DNA from: Desulfovibrio sp. JC010
Lineage (GTDB): Bacteria; Desulfobacterota; Desulfovibrionia; Desulfovibrionales; Desulfovibrionaceae
NCBI RefSeq assembly: GCF_010470675.1
Contig: NZ_VOIQ01000001.1
Coordinates: 372,001-436,000 of the forward strand
Length of the DNA stretch: 64,000 nucleotides
Direction of reading: 5' to 3'
The notes beneath the pieces were generated by a model, which was not told where the DNA came from, did not search any database, and saw only the letters and a program-made list of their open reading frames with translations. Shown piece after piece: positions 62,547-64,000 of the stretch; position 1 is the first letter of the stretch; each line of letters begins with the position of its first letter. A program made the translations under genes and the position numbers.

Positions 62547-63385
62547 TAGAGTACAACCTCCTCGTGCCTTGAAGAATGGCACTGGATGTTCACCGCCAGC
62601 GGCAGGGACGCAATGTGGCAGGGGCGCATTTCGATCTTGACGTCAAAAACGGTGGTCTTGCCGCCAAGGCCCATGGGACCGATGCCGAGCTTGTTGATAT
62701 CTTCCATGAGCTCAGCTTCAAGCTTGGCCATTTCAGGATCGGGATGAGGCTCACCCACTTTGCGCATGAGCGATTTTTTCGCCAGCAGAGCGGAGTATTC
62801 GAAGGTACCGCCCACGCCGATACCGACCATGGTCGGGGGACAGGGGTTGGGTCCGGCTTCGGCAACGCGCTCGATGACAAACTTCTTGATGCCTTCCCAG
62901 CCCATGGCCGGAGCCATCATGGTTACGCGACTCATATTCTCGGAACCGCCGCCCTTGGCCATAAAGGTGATTTTGATCTTGTCACCGGGGACGATATCAA
63001 AATGAATGATGGCCGGGGTGTTGTCCTTGGTATTGGCCCGGGTCAGGGGATCACAGGCGGACTTGCGCAGGAACCCTTCATCGTACCCCTTGCGGACGCC
63101 TTCATTGATGGCCTCGCGGATGTTCATGTCTTCCACACGCACATCTTCGCCCATCTCAACAATGAAGACAGCCAGTCCGGTATCCTGACAAAGCGGCAGA
63201 CCTGATTCGGCAGCCAGCTCCCAGTTTTCCTTGATCTGCTTGAAGACTTCCTTGGCCGCCGGGGAATCCTCGGCAGCAGCGCATTCTTCAAAACGCTTTT
63301 TCACGTCTTCGGGCAGGTAGCGGTTTGCGCTTACGCACATTTTCGCCACGGCATCGATAACCTGTTCAGCTTTAATGGTACGCAT
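62546..63385 (-). CDS. Fumarate hydratase class I, alpha subunit
   Basis: N-terminal half of the oxygen-sensitive class I fumarase, 279 residues. Three Cys ligands of the [4Fe-4S] cluster are expected at LPLCQDTGLAVF, KSACDPLTRANTKDNTP and NPCPPTMVGIGVGG; all are present. It is three bases after the frdB stop, so both are co-transcribed. Together with fumarate reductase it links malate, fumarate and succinate. Confidence 0.95.
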   Translation of the reverse strand: MRTIKAEQVIDAVAKMCVSANRYLPEDVKKRFEECAAAEDSPAAKEVFKQIKENWELAAESGLPLCQDTGLAVFIVEMGEDVRVEDMNIREAINEGVRKGYDEGFLRKSACDPLTRANTKDNTPAIIHFDIVPGDKIKITFMAKGGGSENMSRVTMMAPAMGWEGIKKFVIERVAEAGPNPCPPTMVGIGVGGTFEYSALLAKKSLMRKVGEPHPDPEMAKLEAELMEDINKLGIGPMGLGGKTTVFDVKIEMRPCHIASLPLAVNIQCHSSRHEEVVL

Positions 63386-63388
63386 AGC

Positions 63389-64000
63389 TTACTTCCTGAA
63401 TATTTCCTTGATTGCGGTGATACCCATCTTGCGGCGCAGGAAACCGAGCTGGTTCTGCAAAGGCAAGCCTTTGGGGCAGACATCTTCACAGCCGAGGAGT
63501 CCCATACAGCCGAAGATACCTTCATCATTACCGATAACTTCAAAGTAATCGCGGTCGGTGCGCTGGTCGCGGGGGTCAACTACGAAACGGGCCACACGGT
63601 TGAGTGCGGCGGCACCGAGGAAGTCGTCACGAAGACGGGCGGTACCGCAGGCGGCAACGCAGCAGCCGCATTCAATGCAGCGTTCCAGTTCGTAAATCTG
63701 CTCGGCAACTTCGTTTTCCATGCGCTCTTCAAGAGCGGTGGGATCGAAGGTCTTGTTGGTGTGAATCCATGATTCTGTGGTCTGGTACATTTCCCTGAAC
63801 CATGAACCGGTATCAACTGAAAGGTCACCGATCAGCTGATATACAGGCAGGGGCAGCAGGGTAATCTGACTGGGCAGGTCCACAGTCTTGGTCTGGCAGG
63901 CCAGACGGGGTTTACCGTTGACCACCATGGCGCAGGCACCGCAGATGCCCGCGCGGCAGCAGAAATCAAAAATCAGGCCGGGGTCCTGCTCTTCGCGCAG
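63389..64000 (-). CDS. frdB: Fumarate reductase/succinate dehydrogenase iron-sulfur subunit (partial, 5' end outside)
   Basis: The frame runs off the right edge; the internal Met at 63928 is not the start. The first visible residues (LREEQDPGLIFDFCCRAGICGACA) carry the [2Fe-2S] Cys motif. Further on CIECGCCVAAC supplies the [4Fe-4S] cluster, and CMGLLGCEDVCPKGLPLQNQL the last cluster's ligands. It passes electrons between the flavoprotein and the membrane cytochrome b. The flavoprotein gene should be to the right, outside the window. The gene leads directly into fumarase. Confidence 0.94.
   Translation of the reverse strand: MREEQDPGLIFDFCCRAGICGACAMVVNGKPRLACQTKTVDLPSQITLLPLPVYQLIGDLSVDTGSWFREMYQTTESWIHTNKTFDPTALEERMENEVAEQIYELERCIECGCCVAACGTARLRDDFLGAAALNRVARFVVDPRDQRTDRDYFEVIGNDEGIFGCMGLLGCEDVCPKGLPLQNQLGFLRRKMGITAIKEIFRK

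Overview
The window is a chromosomal segment of a Desulfovibrio-type sulfate reducer (my inference: a marine lineage of the Maridesulfovibrio kind, moderate GC). Supporting gene content: a tetraheme cytochrome c3, a NrfHA nitrite reductase pair, a single-chain pyruvate:ferredoxin oxidoreductase, phosphotransacetylase, a class I two-subunit fumarase beside a fumarate reductase Fe-S subunit, the futalosine (MqnB) menaquinone route, and an Ahb-type siroheme decarboxylase subunit among hemL, cobJ and cbiG. No tRNA, rRNA, CRISPR array, transposase or phage gene was recognised. Most genes lie on the minus strand and are housekeeping.

Layout. 1-5.6 kb: tail of a hybrid histidine kinase, a solitary CbiM, a MATE exporter, an HU protein divergent from groES-groEL. 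5.6-17 kb: PHP/glycosyltransferase fusion, PurS-PurL fusion, HDOD-PAS-GGDEF protein, polyprenyl synthase, futalosine hydrolase, UDP-sugar dehydrogenase. 17-25 kb: DUF2065 protein, UbiE/MenG, a structured RNA candidate, a very acidic repeat protein, cytochrome c3, then the tetrapyrrole block cobJ-cbiG-hemL-ahb. 25-28 kb: nrfHA behind an Fnr/HcpR-like palindrome, then a LysE exporter. 28-34 kb: a type I secretion cassette (HlyD adaptor, ABC exporter and a 178-residue protein built of ten 11-residue repeats) behind a sigma-54 promoter, divergent from a GAF-AAA-Fis sigma-54 activator. 34-41 kb: LpdD-like protein, GpsA, three lipoproteins, CheV, an acyl-CoA ligase and a beta-grasp-like unknown. 41-50 kb: an isoprenoid/exonuclease VII block (ispG, proS, xseA, an M23 peptidase, xseB, ispA, dxs). 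50-52.4 kb: uracil-DNA glycosylase, a PAPS-reductase-like protein, and a sigma-54-driven coiled-coil protein. 52.5-64 kb: carbon metabolism (por, pta, dicarboxylate transporter, malic enzyme, fumarase, frdB).

Two points stand out. First, the 28-34 kb cassette looks like a self-contained, sigma-54-controlled secretion system for an amphipathic 11-mer repeat protein. Second, about a dozen copies of a composite 50-90 bp palindromic intergenic element are scattered through the window. The element ends in GGAGGC; it supplies the Shine-Dalgarno sequence for xseB and xseA and creates false N-terminal extensions in the longest ORFs of cbiG and xseA. One copy (about 39.5 kb) carries a different folded insert in place of the usual hairpin.

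All calls come from reading the sequence and its translations; no database search was run. Start codons were moved from the longest ORF where a Shine-Dalgarno sequence or family length argued for it, and each change is noted.
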